Assembly (NCBI RefSeq): GCF_964019385.1
Contig: NC_088646.1
Coordinates: 41,546,563-41,610,562 of the forward strand
Direction: 5' to 3'
DNA length: 64,000 nucleotides
From: Sycon ciliatum
Lineage: Eukaryota > Porifera > Calcarea > Leucosolenida > Sycettidae
The notes below the pieces were generated by a model. The model saw only the letters and a program-made list of their open reading frames with translations, was not told the DNA's origin and did no database searches. This document shows positions 9,800-21,018 of the stretch, piece by piece. Within the stretch, counting starts at the first letter, position 1, and each line of letters begins with the position of its first letter. A program made the position numbers and the translations under genes.

Positions 9800-12700
9800 A
9801 GTGCTTTGTTTCATGCCCAGAGTCACGCCCATAGCTTAATGCCGTTCTGCCATTCTCATATTGTTGTTTCGCAAGTACAGTTCTACCTGTGTTTGCTTGC
9901 TCCTATACCAAGCAGAATCCTGTATTGACCGGGAAATGTTCCTGTACCAAAGGGCTGTGGATCGAACGTACATCCCTGTGTCAAGCGGAATAATGTCATA
10001 TCAGACCAGTTTCCGCTGCACCACGGGCGTCCGGTTAAGACAGGTTTACCTGTATGTAGATACATGGTTCTGGAAGCATAATCACGATGTCAGAGGTGGC
10101 TGATGCACCTCTGTGAGCAATGAAAAATAAACATCAAATGGTTGCCATTTGTGCAGTGCCAACAATGTACTGCCACACCTATTGCTCAAGCACCTTTTGT
10201 GATAGCAACCTCGAAGTGGTGAAGCATATAACACTTTTGCTGTTGCCATACCTCAGTCTGACCTTCGGTGGCTGGAGCACGTACGGACACGGGCGCTCCA
10301 GCTATCTGCTGAGCGTAGTGCCAAGAGTGCAATGTCATGTACACTTGCCTTTGTGTACGCTATGACTTGTGGTATACTGCCTTCCACTATACTCAAGTTA
10401 GTGCCCACCTCGGGTACCGCGAGGGACCACCCCCTTTTTTTGGTCTGGCCAGCCAAGGCCTTGCACGATTACTGCCGCGTCCATAACTGGGATCAATTCA
10501 TTGCCCATATGATATGTGCATATCAGCGCGGCCCTTTCCGTGCAACGGTAGGTCCAAGTAACCATATCTGTAATTTACTACTGTGGATAGCATTTCATCG
10601 TACGTATCCTGGAATATCTACGCACCCAGAAGGAATCTACTTACCGGTATATTATAGCTAGCAACCATAGCTAGCAACCAGATCAGTCTCGTACTGTTTA
10701 GTACTGATATGGCGGATACGCCGGTACTGCATGCACGTGTGCCTTGTGCCCGACCCACGATGTACCAGGCTTTCGTTACCAACAAGGGCTTGGCAGACGA
10801 GCTGAAGCAGCTGGATGCATGTCGTGCCACTCCCGTAGTGGTGCAGCCAATGGTCCATACTACCAGCCTGCTCGGCTGTCGGTGGCCTTTCACGGTGTGC
10901 CTTACTTGGTACGCTTACGAGTACATTTGCATAAATGTACTTCACGTATAAAATATATACACAACAGGTATATACACAACAGGCACAAGGAGGTCTTAGA
11001 GTTTGTTGCAACTTTGAGTTCCTTACTCAATGAAATCATCATAGTGCTCCGCATCGTGTTGAGCCCTCTACCCTCGAAAAGACGCCTCTTTGTAAACAAA
11101 TATACAGTTATGTATATTGTATAGAAAACTGCTTTCCTAGCGCAGAAGGAAATCAGTGAATATGTGATGTCTTTGTGTTCTCACCGTGGAGGAAGAACTT
11201 GATGACCTCCATGTACATTCACCCTTGTCTTGCCGTAGACGTCCTGTGCACTCCCAAGGTCCATGACCATGTTGTGCAATAGCTGAGTAAGCCCTACATA
11301 TACCTGAGATCTACGGATATAAACTATGTCCAGTTCAAATGACCATCCAAGCAGCCATTGGCTCCGCATCCTGCGTCATCTCTACCATCGGTGAGCACCC
11401 GAATATGATGATTATATCACCACAGGTCCCTGCAAGCTGGAGACCCGGTACGGCCACTGACGATGTTGCCAGCCTCATGGAGGCAATGTGCTATTTGGCC
11501 ATGCAGGACATGTGTCACTCGACCGGCATCCATCCGGCCATCCGGAAGTGGCTGGCGGTACACATGTCTACCGTTCGGCATGTGTTATTCACTCCGCACA
11601 TGCACCAAGTGTCTGCATCGATCGTCTGCATTTTCCGGACATGGGCGGTGAAGGTAGTGATGTGCATTGCCACCTGCCTCATTATTGTGTGCGGTCTGGT
11701 TGCGGCACACCATAGTGCAAGCAACGATCCGCCTCCTGGAGCATCTCGAGCTCCAAGTAAACCTGCACAAGTCCGGCTTGTAGCTGGTGCAGTCCCTGGA
11801 ATGTATGAGGCTCACCATCTCTACCATCACCAAGCCACTTGAGGCGCCTGAACGTGAAGTGTCCGGAATTGAGGAAGGCGTTCCCGCTAGTCCAGCTTCA
11901 CAGTCGATCAATTCATTACAGTATAGTGCTTGCAGGATAGAGCTCCACAGCCTTGGCTGTGCAACCTCGATTATGGTCTCGTGATTCAATTGACAAGTCT
12001 CCATTACTGGGTCTGTCACTTTTCAGTCGGGGATGGCCAGCTAGTCACCTCACAGGTGCCATCGCTGCGCTACGAGAGCCCGTCAGTTCAGGACCCATGC
12101 ACAGCAGCCACCCATAACCACATGACTCTGCAGGAGTTAAACTCCATTCATCTACTGCTTGTGGGCGGAGTGCCTTGGTCTGCAAGCCCCAGTGCATGGC
12201 ATAACGGGAGTACCTTTGCATGTCGAGATTGATCATGTGATGGCTGTTGCTTACGTATCCAAGGAAAGAAACATTGGATAACTATGTGTCTGTTAGCGCT
12301 ACCAAGAGTACATAACTATTACTATTGGCGCGACCCCGCTGGCTCCACCTAGTCGCCGTCAATGTTCGGGACATCGTCCACGACCCACACGACCGTCACG
12401 GTTTGCAGACAGCTGCAACTGCCTGTTGGACAGGTAGGTCCTTACACCATGTACACAGTTACATCATTGGTACAGACCACTTGCCCGATTTGTGGCCAGC
12501 CATACCCGCTAACTGGACCAGTATGTCAGTTAGCGCTCAGATCCTGAGGCCGAGGGCCAGGCTTCCTTGGACCTTCCGGCAGACCAGACCAGTGGGAGAA
12601 TGCACTTCTGCACCCTCCATTCTGCCTCATTCTGATGGTTGGCGCTATTCATCACATATAGCAAGTGCTGTTGGTGGGTCCGGTCTGGAGTTCATCGCAG

Positions 12701-13470
12701 TCGGACCAACTCCTTAGCCACCCAGTGCGATGTAGGGAGGCAGTATAGACCAATTACCTATGCATCTTTCTCCTCTCTCGTCGACACTTCAGCTACGTGT
12801 TCAGGGCCTCTTGGAGTATTGGCCAGGCTGATGTAGCGACCACCCATTTGATGCCCGATGTCTATTACTGCTGGCCTGCCAGCACATGGAGTGTCATCAA
12901 TGTTCTGGAGGTTCTACAGGCTTGGAGACCCAATCCCAATTGCCTCGGAAACGTCTGACGCGGCACGTTCCCATGTAGATGGTTTTGACTCAGGCTCCCC
13001 GTTCACCTCGGAGCTTCGCAGTCTGTCCGTATTCCACTGCCATCAACTCCCGAAGGTACGTGTTGTGTTCGCCCTTGCCTCCGTCCGCAAGACAAATGTC
13101 TAGGGTTCCAGATCTAAGACCTTCCTGGTTCCCTGGTTTGCAAGGGACAAACTTCTTTGTCCACATTCCTGGCTCGAGGAGTACTGTGACATTCCATATT
13201 TTGACACAGCCTCGCCATGGTGTCGCAGTATTATTATCTGTGTCCGGTGCTAGTCGTTTTTAATTGACTGTCACCCTTTTCTCCCTTCATGTCTCCGACT
13301 TGAAGGGCACCTGTACATATGGTGTATCCTCGATACATAGCGTCATTTTTACTGTATATCAGGCACTCTGCGAGATGCCTGTTCCTTCACTCCACATGCG
13401 CGCTTCTCCTTCGCGCATAATGCTTGGCTACGCCCTTGCCTTGGTTGAGGTGGTGGATCACTTTAAAAGT
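9800..13470. other. Unassigned interior of the fold-back element
   Basis: No domain was recognised. The most protein-like stretches on the plus strand are 10206-10661 (open frame with SDLRWLEHVRTRALQLSAER and FLVWPAKALHDYC), 10709-10951, 11339-11842 and 12362-12547 (contains TTCPICGQPYP, a C-x2-C pair). They are in different frames and splice sites joining them are not obvious. They may be exons of a decayed transposon or captured gene, or simply chance frames. Confidence 0.3.
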
Positions 13471-13505
13471 CACACTGTCACATTCGAAGCCGAAGCTCCG
13501 AAGTG

Positions 13506-13860
13506 TAATCGTAGATTCCGCTAGGACCCGCAGGGTCCGACGTGGAATCGGGGTTACACGAGGAGTGAAGGCGAAGAATGTGACAGTGTGTTCCCGCCCA
13601 TTGTGCTGGTGTCACCCACCCCTCACTGTCACTACTCTTGATTGCACTATCATTTTGGTCGCTCAGAAAAGGCCAAAGAAAGCAAGAGGTGCTAGGTGCA
13701 ATCAAGGCGTGCATTTGCATTTTTATCTTTAAACCGCTGGAAATTTATGGAAAACTAGAGCGATTTGAGGCCAAACACACTGTCACATTCTTCGCCTTCA
13801 CTCCTCGTGTAACCCCGATTCCACGTCGGACCCTGCGGGTCCTAGCGGAATCTACGATTA
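13506..13860. repeat. Right subterminal hairpin, 87-bp arms
   Basis: 13506-13592 and 13774-13860 are reverse complements (TAATCGTAGATTCCGCTAGG ...). The spacer contains the segment homologous, in inverse orientation, to 8411-8525. Confidence 0.85.
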
Positions 13861-14031
13861 TGTAATGCTGTAGCACTTCCTTTGTTGTTCACACTTTTAA
13901 TTAATTATGCTGTTATAAAATGTTCTATTTTTGTACACAGTACCCTCAGTTCCGATACTATTCACTGATGAGCGGAACACGAAAATCGATTTTGAATAAC
14001 ATAAAAATCCTTAAAATTCCATGAACTCGTT
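13857..14031 (-). repeat. Right terminal inverted repeat of the fold-back element
   Basis: Reverse complement of 7633-7807; ends in ...ATGAACTCGTT at 14031. Confidence 0.85.
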
Positions 14032-14066
14032 GTTGTCTGGCCATGTCTGCATCAATTATACTCCTA

Positions 14067-15122
14067 CTTCCTCCGTTAACAAAAACTTCGTGATGGATTT
14101 TGATGGATATGAAAACGCTTAGAACAGGTCAAGAACAGTTTGTTCGACTGCAAATCACTGGACGAAGGTGATTCAGCCTATGTACAGCGTCTTTACAAGA
14201 GAAACTGTTGGCGGAATGAGCAGAGAGTTCAGTTTGCGTCGCTTTCGCTCGACTCATTTTTGACCCTGCGTCGCTGTCGTCATCTGCTGCACGCGAGTCG
14301 TCATCTGCTGCACGCGAGTCGTCATCTCTCTCTGGAGTCATTGTTCAGCTCGTTTCAGCCTTGCCTCGGCTTCTTTGGTCACACTCCGCTGACCTTAATG
14401 TCGCCGTCGTTCAAGTAAGTTGGCTTTCAAGCTGCGTGATCCGCCGCGATGGCGATTCCTCGTTTCCACCAGGGAGTCGTAAAAATATGTTACGACTCCC
14501 TGGTTTCATCTTCGCTCTCCAGAACTTCGCGAAACGAGGAGTAAAGGCACAGCCAAACTGATTCAATTTTCTCTGATGGATACCCCTGCCAGCACTGAAC
14601 GGCAGCGGCTAGCAAGTCCAGTCGACTTTCTTTAGCCACGAGACTTGCATCAGACTGCAGACTTCTGAAAGAATACAATGGTCATCAGCATTCGAATCTG
14701 GGCTTTGCGCAGGTTGAACAAGAACCATCGGAACTTGAGCTCAGAATTATTTTCATTGAGCCGTCCGATCGGAGTAGCTCCTTGTTCACTCGCTCATTGT
14801 GTGGACTCGCTGCTCCGTTTGATCGCTCTTTATCACTCTCCAACTTACTCAGTGCTAGAGTAGTAGAGAGGCTTAGCAACGCAATATCCCCTCGGAGAAG
14901 TGGTATTTCAGTTTCGCTCGCCATAACTGTCATCACCTATGTTTCCACAGCGCAACCATCGATTCCGCTCGGCTTATTGTGAAATGTCGCTTTCCTTGAA
15001 TCGAACCTCTTTCATGGCCCGCCAGGGAAGGCCAAGAAAGTGATTGCGACTCATTTCACGGCAGTTTGTGCGCAAACCAGCCCCTCAGAAATCCATCACG
15101 AAGTTTTTGTTAACGGAGGAAG
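14067..15122. mobile_element. Stowaway-like MITE with TA target duplication
   Basis: CTTCCTCCGTTAACAAAAAC begins the left end, and about 34 bp are repeated in reverse complement at the right end (up to 15122). TA flanks both sides (14065-14066, 15123-15124). The terminal CTYCCTCCGTT with TA duplication is the signature of Stowaway/mariner-type MITEs best known from plants. The 1056-bp interior has no convincing frame. It contains two copies of GTCATCTGCTGCACGCGAGT (14279-14320) and a strong internal hairpin. Confidence 0.7.
14469..14503. repeat. Perfect 14-bp stem, 7-nt loop
   Basis: CCAGGGAGTCGTAA and TTACGACTCCCTGG surround AAATATG. A second pair farther out (TCCTCGTTTC near 14457 and GAAACGAGGA near 14531) extends the structure. 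Confidence 0.8.
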
Positions 15123-15124
15123 TA

Positions 15125-16025
15125 ATTGCACTAATAAAATTGCTTTCTCCACGCCGACTCTTTAAATAATAATAACCTCCTGTTATATGGCTGTATTGTT
15201 TTCGCTATTAGTTAGTTTTCTTTGTTATGATTTCTTTTTTTCTTTTTCTTTTTACCAGGCGTGGGCCATCCCCTAGGCCCTGAATTCATATAGGTGCCAA
15301 ACATTCTTTTTTTCTTTCTTTTTCTTTTTACTATTACTACTAACGTAGATCTACGATACGTGTAAAAAAAAGAAAGACATTGTGTTGCATGCAGTAGCAT
15401 GCGCAGTACAGTCCGCGGATCCGTGTTCGGATATGTGCATGCGCGAGGAAATTCCTTCTTTGGAACTGCTTCTTGCATGAGCTGTTTCGGATATTTCGTC
15501 TCCTGGCCTGGCTTATTTCGTTTCGGCGCTGCTGAGACCTCCTTTCGCGGAATATTACTCAATGACAGGTGAGTTGACCAGTTTCCTTTGATTCATTTGC
15601 TTGTGTTGACTCTTTCATTTACGAAAAGTGTGCCTATTTTGGGCGGAATGCAATAAATAATGGAAAAGCTGACAGGATCTCTTTTCCAAATTCAGCTTTT
15701 CCGCTGCCGAGGCCTCCTTTTACGGACTACTTTAACCGGTTTCCTTCGATTCATTTGCTTATGCTCACCCTTTCATTTACGGAAACGTGTGCTGATTTTA
15801 CTCGGGTTTAGATCCATTTTTATCTCTTTGTCCTTGTCTACAGTGTGCGAAGAACGCGAGTTCACTTTCTTGACGGCAAGGCTTATGTTAGATGTGTTGT
15901 CGAAATACTCATGTTCATTGCACATTGGTACGTTACAAGTAAGGCACTGGTCAGTGGCATACTATCGTTGGCAGTTCCCAATCTGGAGGGAAAGGTTCAA
16001 GGACTCATTGACCGAGTTGGCCTTA
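15125..16025. other. LINE 3' remnant and diverged direct duplication
   Basis: Around 15258-15300 is CCAGGCGTGGGCCATCCCCT..., similar to the LINE 3' UTR at 18449 (CCAGGCGTGAGCCAGCCCCT). Two segments near 15528-15640 and 15700-15800 repeat one another at reduced identity (TTTCCTTYGATTCATTTGCT followed by CTTTCATTTACG). A possible exon between CTACAG (15842) and GTACGT (15929) was considered, but no protein was recognised. Confidence 0.4.
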
Positions 16026-16074
16026 GAGAGGTTAAGTTACACGTTGTTTGCCCTTTTTCAAAACGCGGTGCAAA

Positions 16075-18596
16075 GATGTACTGCATCCAGGTGTTGCGCC
16101 TATTGTAAATCCCATCCTGTTCGAGAGCCTCACAGGTGACATCGTCCGCAAGACTGCCCTGGCAATGCAGGGTGCGGCAGGTCCCTCCATGGGTGATTCC
16201 TATGTCTGGAGACGAATGCTAGTGTCCTTTTAAAAGTCTGCATCACATGAGCTATGCGACGAGGTTGCTGCAGTATCCCGACACCTAGCTACGATGGATG
16301 TCAACCCCATTGGACTTGCTCCTCTGCTCAACAACCGCTTGATCCCGTTGGACAAAGACCCGGGGGTAAGGCCTGGGCTGTAGGGATAGGAGAAGTACTC
16401 AGACGTATCATCGGCAAGTCTCTAATGGCCAACCTGAAGCATGACATCACCGCAGCCGCAGGTGTAACCGAGGTCTGTGCAGGCCATCCAGCAGGCTGCG
16501 AAGCGGCTATCCATGCCTTGCGGCGAGTTTTTGAGTCTATGGAGACTGATGCTGTTCTGCTAGTCGACGCCGACAATGCCTTCAACCGCCTGAATCGGAA
16601 CGTGGCCCTGCACAACATCAGATTCATCTGCCCCCCTTTAGCCACAGTCCTCAACAACGTATACAGATCGCCTGCTCGTCTGTTCGTCACTGGTGGCATG
16701 GAACTCTCATCAGAGGAGGGGACCACTCAGGGGTGTCCTCTGTCGATGGCCATGTATGCACTGAGTGTGGTACCGTTGATCGCGGCCTGCAGCGACGTAC
16801 CCGTCGGCGACGTCATCAAGGCCATCCAGGTGTGGTTTGCTGACGATGCCGCCGCCGGAGGCCGGCTGATTTCACTCCGCCACTTCTGGGACAAGCTCAT
16901 GTCTGCAGGCCCTGCGTATGGCTACTTTCCGAAGCCCAGCAAAACATTCTTGGTAGTGAAGCCCGAACGTCGCGACGAAGCAGAGCGAATCTTTGCCGGT
17001 ACAGGCATCAAGATAGCCGGTGATGGTGACACCTGGCCCACAAAGCTGGACAGCGTCATCTGGGTGCAGCCATAGGCTCAAATGCGTTCATCGAGAGGTA
17101 CCTCGACTCGAAAGTAACTATTAGTTGATGCATGGACAGCACAAGTGGACCGCCTCGCCGACATTGCCGCAACACACCCCCATGCTGCATTTGCTGGCTA
17201 TGTTTTTGGCCTCCGACATCGTTGGACCTTCCTTCAGCGTACCATGCCTACAATGGGCACTCATATGGAGCCCTTGCTCAGTGCTATTCGCAGCCATTTG
17301 TTACCTGCCCTGACCAAGCATGAGGCCAGTGACGTCGAGATGGATATGGTTGCGCTTCCAGCTCGATATGGAGGTCTGTCGTTGGACAACCCCGTCATCG
17401 ATTCCTCCCGCAAACACACGGCATCGGTTGAGTGCACCGCTAATCTTGCAACCCAGATCGCCACAGGCGGCTCGGACCTGATAGGGAGCATCAGACAAGA
17501 CCATGAAGCAAAGACTGCCGTGCAACAGCGCCACCACGCCACCCTCGACACCAAGGCTAACGAAATCCAGTCTCGGCTGCCCGAGCCGCAACAACGGGCC
17601 ATGGCGTTGGCAAGAGAGAAGGGAGCCTCCAGCACGCTCACAACAATACCGGTGGCTGAGCACGGATTCTGCTTCGACGTCAAGTCCGACTTCCATGACC
17701 ACGTGCGCATGCGATATTGTTGGCCACTGGACAACCTGCTGGCTTCTTGCCCATGTGGAGCACGCTACTCGGTGGATCATGCGCAGATTTGGAAACTCTC
17801 CGGCTTCATCCATATGCGTCACAATGATCCTACCGACTTTATCGCCTCATGCATGAAGGAGGTGCATTGTGACGTTGAGGTGGAGCCGAAGCTCCAACCT
17901 CTCACCGGTGAGGTCCTCCAGCGACGCACCGCCAACACCGATCCGGATGCCCGCGCTGACCTGAGAGTGAGGGGGTTCTGGACGGATAGCAGAAACGCAT
18001 TCTTTGATACAAGGGTGTTCTATCCCCATGCGTCAAGCTACCGCTCCAGATCCCTCTCCTCTCTGTACCGAAGCTTTGAAGGGGAGAAGAAGCGTGCGTA
18101 TGGGGAGAGAATTCTCCACGTCGAGCATGGTTCCTTCACCCCTCTGGTCTTCTCTTCCTGTGGGGGGATGGGCCACGAAGCTGCCATCACGGTGAAGAGG
18201 CTGGCAAGTGCTTTAGCCGTGAAGAGGCATGCGCCGTACAGCCAGATGGTGTGTTGGCTCAGATGCATGCTAAGCTTTTCGCTAGCCAGGTCTGCTATTC
18301 GCTGTGTCCGTGGATCACGCTCAATTCGCCGCCGTCACTTTGACCATGCCCCTGTCGACCTGGTCCGAGCAGAGGCACAGCTGGTGGTCAGCTAGACAGT
18401 TGTTATCATGTTTAATTTCTTTAGTTCTCAATCTATCATTTTCATGCCAGGCGTGAGCCAGCCCCTGGCTTAACAAAATGGGTGCTCCTTTTTAGTTTAG
18501 TTTTCTTCCTTTTAGTTTAGTTTTTCTTCTCTTCTTCTTTTTATTTTGCTTTGCCCGTACAAGAGGCTTACTTCTCCTGTTAAAAAAAAAAAAAAA
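16075..18596 (+). mobile_element. 5'-truncated non-LTR retrotransposon, copy B
   Basis: A 2.5 kb plus-strand LINE with poly(A) (18582-18596), preceded by GCCCGTACAAGAGGC (about 18554). It is flanked by CGCGGTGCAAA at 16064-16074 and 18597-18607, an 11-bp target duplication that may extend into the A run. It is the only copy in the window retaining an RT core. Confidence 0.8.
16088..18395 (+). pseudogene. LINE RT polyprotein with multiple frame breaks
   Basis: Order of parts: pre-RT segment (AMQGAAGPS, 16165), RT palm, connector, Cys/His motif and C-terminal domain. RT motif A is LLVDADNAFNRLNR (about 16560), motif B EGTTQGCPLS (about 16720) and motif C FADDAAAG (about 16840), so both aspartates of the FADD box remain. 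The second frame (17145-18395) has LPARYGGLSLDNP, EKGASSTL, CPCGARYSVDHAQIW, RHNDPTDF, ARADLRVRGFW, FFDTRVFYPHASSY and ERILHVEHGSFTPL. A stop at 16231, a shift near 16370, a stop at 17073 and further shifts before 17145 make it inactive. The FADD and EGTTQG variants and long C-terminal region mark a family distinct from the Jockey-like fragment at 6062. Confidence 0.8.
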
Positions 18597-18910
18597 CGCG
18601 GTGCAAATCTCACGTTACGTGTAATTTTTAGAGGTTAAGTTACACGTGCGACGTGACGTGAAATTTTGCCTGGCAGGATTCGGGTTTAGTTCACGCAAAT
18701 ATCAAATCTTTCAACAAACTCGATAAAATTCCGGAAACTCACACAAATTCGGTCGGAATAACCAAGCGAAACTTCCAAAAACTCACGTCATGAACTTACG
18801 TGCGGGACAGTCAACTCACGTAAAACACGTCAAATTTTACGTGAGTTTTTTCACTTTTTGACGTAAAAGTTCACGGACGTAAGACTTTTACGTGAAACTT
18901 AACCTCTCTA

Positions 18911-20417
18911 TTACGCGTGCTGAACAGCGCGGTCAACTGGGTACTCACAGCTCGGAGTGAGAATAACAAGGATGCAGTTTACAGGGTTATGGGCCGTTAC
19001 ACGCCCGATTGGTTGAGAGACTAACCTCCTCTCCCCTGACTCGCTTGTGAGGTCTGCATTCGCCACTAAGGTGAACAGGCATAGTGGTGGCCTGCGGATG
19101 CGAAGGCTAGTTTGTGTGTTTCTGAACATTCAAGCAATGCCGACGCGGATCCCGCGAATATTATTATTATATTATCCTCTTCCTGATTTTTTTTAATTTT
19201 TTAAATAATTGTATGCATAGAGATAAGAAAAATAAGCACAAGATACACTGCTGCTAGTCGCACAGCAAAGCCCACAGAAAACGACAAGATGTTACAATGA
19301 ATGTAACAACACCCGTCCAAGCTAAAGGACCTACATCCCTGCAGCAGGACGGTATCTTGAAAACCCCCACACACTCACCACACGGTCATCATCCAGCTTC
19401 AGTTCAATCACAATACAGTAGTATTCTTCCCATGCAACTCCCCTGGCACTAGCCATACAATCTGAAGCTGTACGTAACCATACAAAGGCCCGCGACGCAC
19501 ACACCACCCCTACGTTTTTTTAACTACAAAAGAAAAGCAGTCGTAACAGCCACAGCCACATGGCCAATAAGAAAGCCAATAAGATTATATTGATAAACAC
19601 ACACCCAGAAGTCAGGGGTGGGAGGGTGGGATACAAACTGCACCAACGAAAAGCCACTGCGAAGTGACAGGAATGCGGTCAAGCACAACATTTTTGCTGA
19701 AGCAAAAAGTTGCAGGGAAATCCCAAAATCAGTGCGATTTTACATGGGCCCCAAATGTTCAAGTTACCCACAAAGACACAAGCTTTCCAACTCTCTTTGG
19801 CCGTTGGAAAGCGTACCATCCATCCCGGTGCTTACTCACCTGATCTATGATGCTGGTGACTAACTCCATCTGTTCAGGGCAATACGGACAACCCAAGTCA
19901 CGACCACATATCGAAAACTACTGCTCGCTTGAAGACTGTATAAAGTGTATTGACTGTATTCACAAACAACAAAAACTGAAAACTGAAAACTCTCAAAAAG
20001 AAACTAAACAAGTGGTTGGACTCACCCTCCCTTTCTTGTAGTGGCTATGTATTACTATGTGCCATGAAGTGGAGACGATAAAATAATAAATAAATAAAGT
20101 GTATATAGTACCCAGCTGGTTACAGTGATGGAGAGTTACTCTTAACTCGTATCCATATGTCCATTGCCTTTCTACAAATAAATAAGAAAAAAGAAAAAAG
20201 ACTAAAAAAAAGAGTAGAGAAGTTTAGAGAAGTACAAGAACGAAGAAATGGAAAAGAGAAAAGTTCTTGAGATGAAGAGCAGAGAGACAGACTGGAAAGA
20301 AGTTCTACAGAAGATATGAGAGAGAGAAGAAACGTGAGAGAATAGACAGAACGAAAATAGCAAAGACAAAGTCCACAACGAATTCAAACAATGTCGATCT
20401 TGTTCACAAGTCAACCA
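18911..20417. other. Non-coding or intronic stretch with two candidate minus exons
   Basis: Two minus-strand segments look exonic. 19838-19911 ends in CAG|GTGAGT and reads CGRDLGCPYCPEQMELV; 19379-19467 starts after GTACAG and ends GTG|GTGAGT, reading WEEYYCIVIELKLDDDRV. Their phases do not join directly to each other. They may belong to a gene on the same strand as the transmembrane exon at 20418. The rest is AT-rich with A and T runs. Confidence 0.3.
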
Positions 20418-20554
20418 TCAGGCAGGAACACCATCCTTCTTATGACGTACCACCACCACCACCACCACCACCACCACCAGGCAGACCGTTATGAGAACAA
20501 GTGCTGCCAATAGCACTGCACCACCAATGCCAATGTACAGACCAACCACGCTGG
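20418..20554 (-). CDS. Transmembrane and tail exon, possible last exon of the EGF gene
   Basis: On the minus strand an acceptor (CCCAAAAG, AG at 20556-20555) precedes a frame reading SVVGLYIGIGGAVLLAALV, then LITVCL, ten consecutive Val residues and RHKKDGVPA with a TGA at 20420-20418. A hydrophobic run followed by RHKK is a typical single-pass segment with a cytoplasmic stop-transfer signal. The poly-Val is encoded by a GTG triplet repeat. The exon accepts a phase-1 intron, the phase left open by the exon ending at 52682, and that exon ends in a Thr/Pro-rich stalk, so joining them makes a sensible type I membrane protein. The acceptor has a weak pyrimidine tract and alternative acceptors exist farther upstream. 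The link over 32 kb is inference. Confidence 0.45.
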
Positions 20555-20726
20555 CTTTTGGGTAACAACAGTTCCGCTCGGCGAGGAACTGACCACCGAT
20601 GGCATACCGTCTGACGATGAAGAAGCTATATAAGGAAAACAGTGACACACAGCAGCGTGTAAATAAGCGATGAGGTGATAACTGTTTCAGAATTACGAAC
20701 AAGAGATGAATCGACACGTGTAACGG

Positions 20727-20855
20727 CTTTACCATACATGGAAGAAAAATGAATCAAGCAAGTTAACTTAGGCTGTGACGGACAATCAAAAAATCAGTGC
20801 ATCACAGCCTAAGTTTACTTGCATGATTGGTTTGTTCTTCCATGTACAGTAAAGC
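20727..20855. repeat. Long imperfect hairpin
   Basis: 20727-20779 (GGCTTTACCATACATGGAAG ... AACTTAGGCTGTGA) pairs with 20801-20855 (TCACAGCCTAAGTT ... CTTCCATGTACAGTAAAGCC) around a loop of about 20 nt. It could be a small MITE or a structured RNA; the adjacent CA repeat hides one edge. Confidence 0.65.
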
Positions 20856-20857
20856 CA

Positions 20858-20916
20858 TCACACACACACACACACACACACACACGCGCACGCACGCACG
20901 CACACACGCACACACC
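20858..20916. repeat. CA microsatellite with CG interruptions
   Basis: CA repeat with CGCACGCACGCACG in its second half. Confidence 0.9.
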
Positions 20917-21018
20917 GTGACATGCGGATTCAGCCCGTCCTTTTGTTCGCAATTCTGCGCCAGCGGCGTTGTCACTAAACCTGTCACACTGACACATGGT
21001 CAAATGATCACTTGCTTA

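Larger units (their letters stand above)
7633..14031. mobile_element. 6.4 kb fold-back-like element with 175-bp TIRs
   Basis: The segments 7633-7807 and 13857-14031 are near-perfect reverse complements (outer end AACGAGTTCATGGAATTTTA). Just inside each terminus is a further palindrome, 7804-8392 on the left and 13506-13860 on the right. Parts of the two subterminal regions are also mutually inverted (8411-8525 against 13682-13795). The interior contains a 73-bp minisatellite and about 3.5 kb of unassigned sequence. This nested architecture resembles fold-back transposons. No transposase was recognised and no target duplication can be read because a TAA repeat abuts the left end. Confidence 0.65.
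16026..18908. mobile_element. TA-flanked TIR element carrying a nested LINE
   Basis: The left end GAGAGGTTAAGTTACACGT and the right end, reverse complement of GAGAGGTTAAGTTTCACGT, are flanked by TA (16024-16025 and 18909-18910), as in Tc1/mariner-type MITEs. A further internal copy of the terminus, AGAGGTTAAGTTACACGTG, lies near 18632. Without the LINE at 16075-18596 the element would be about 350 bp. Its right part (18608-18900) is dense in ACGTGA/TCACGT motifs. Confidence 0.6.

Noticed and set aside
11339..11842. 167-residue membrane-protein gene
   Set aside because: A hydrophobic patch is present, but there is no recognisable family, competing frames of similar length exist and splice structure is unclear. 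Reported only as part of an unassigned region.
15842..15929. Internal exon bounded by CTACAG and GTACGT
   Set aside because: Splice-like ends but no partner exons and no recognisable product.
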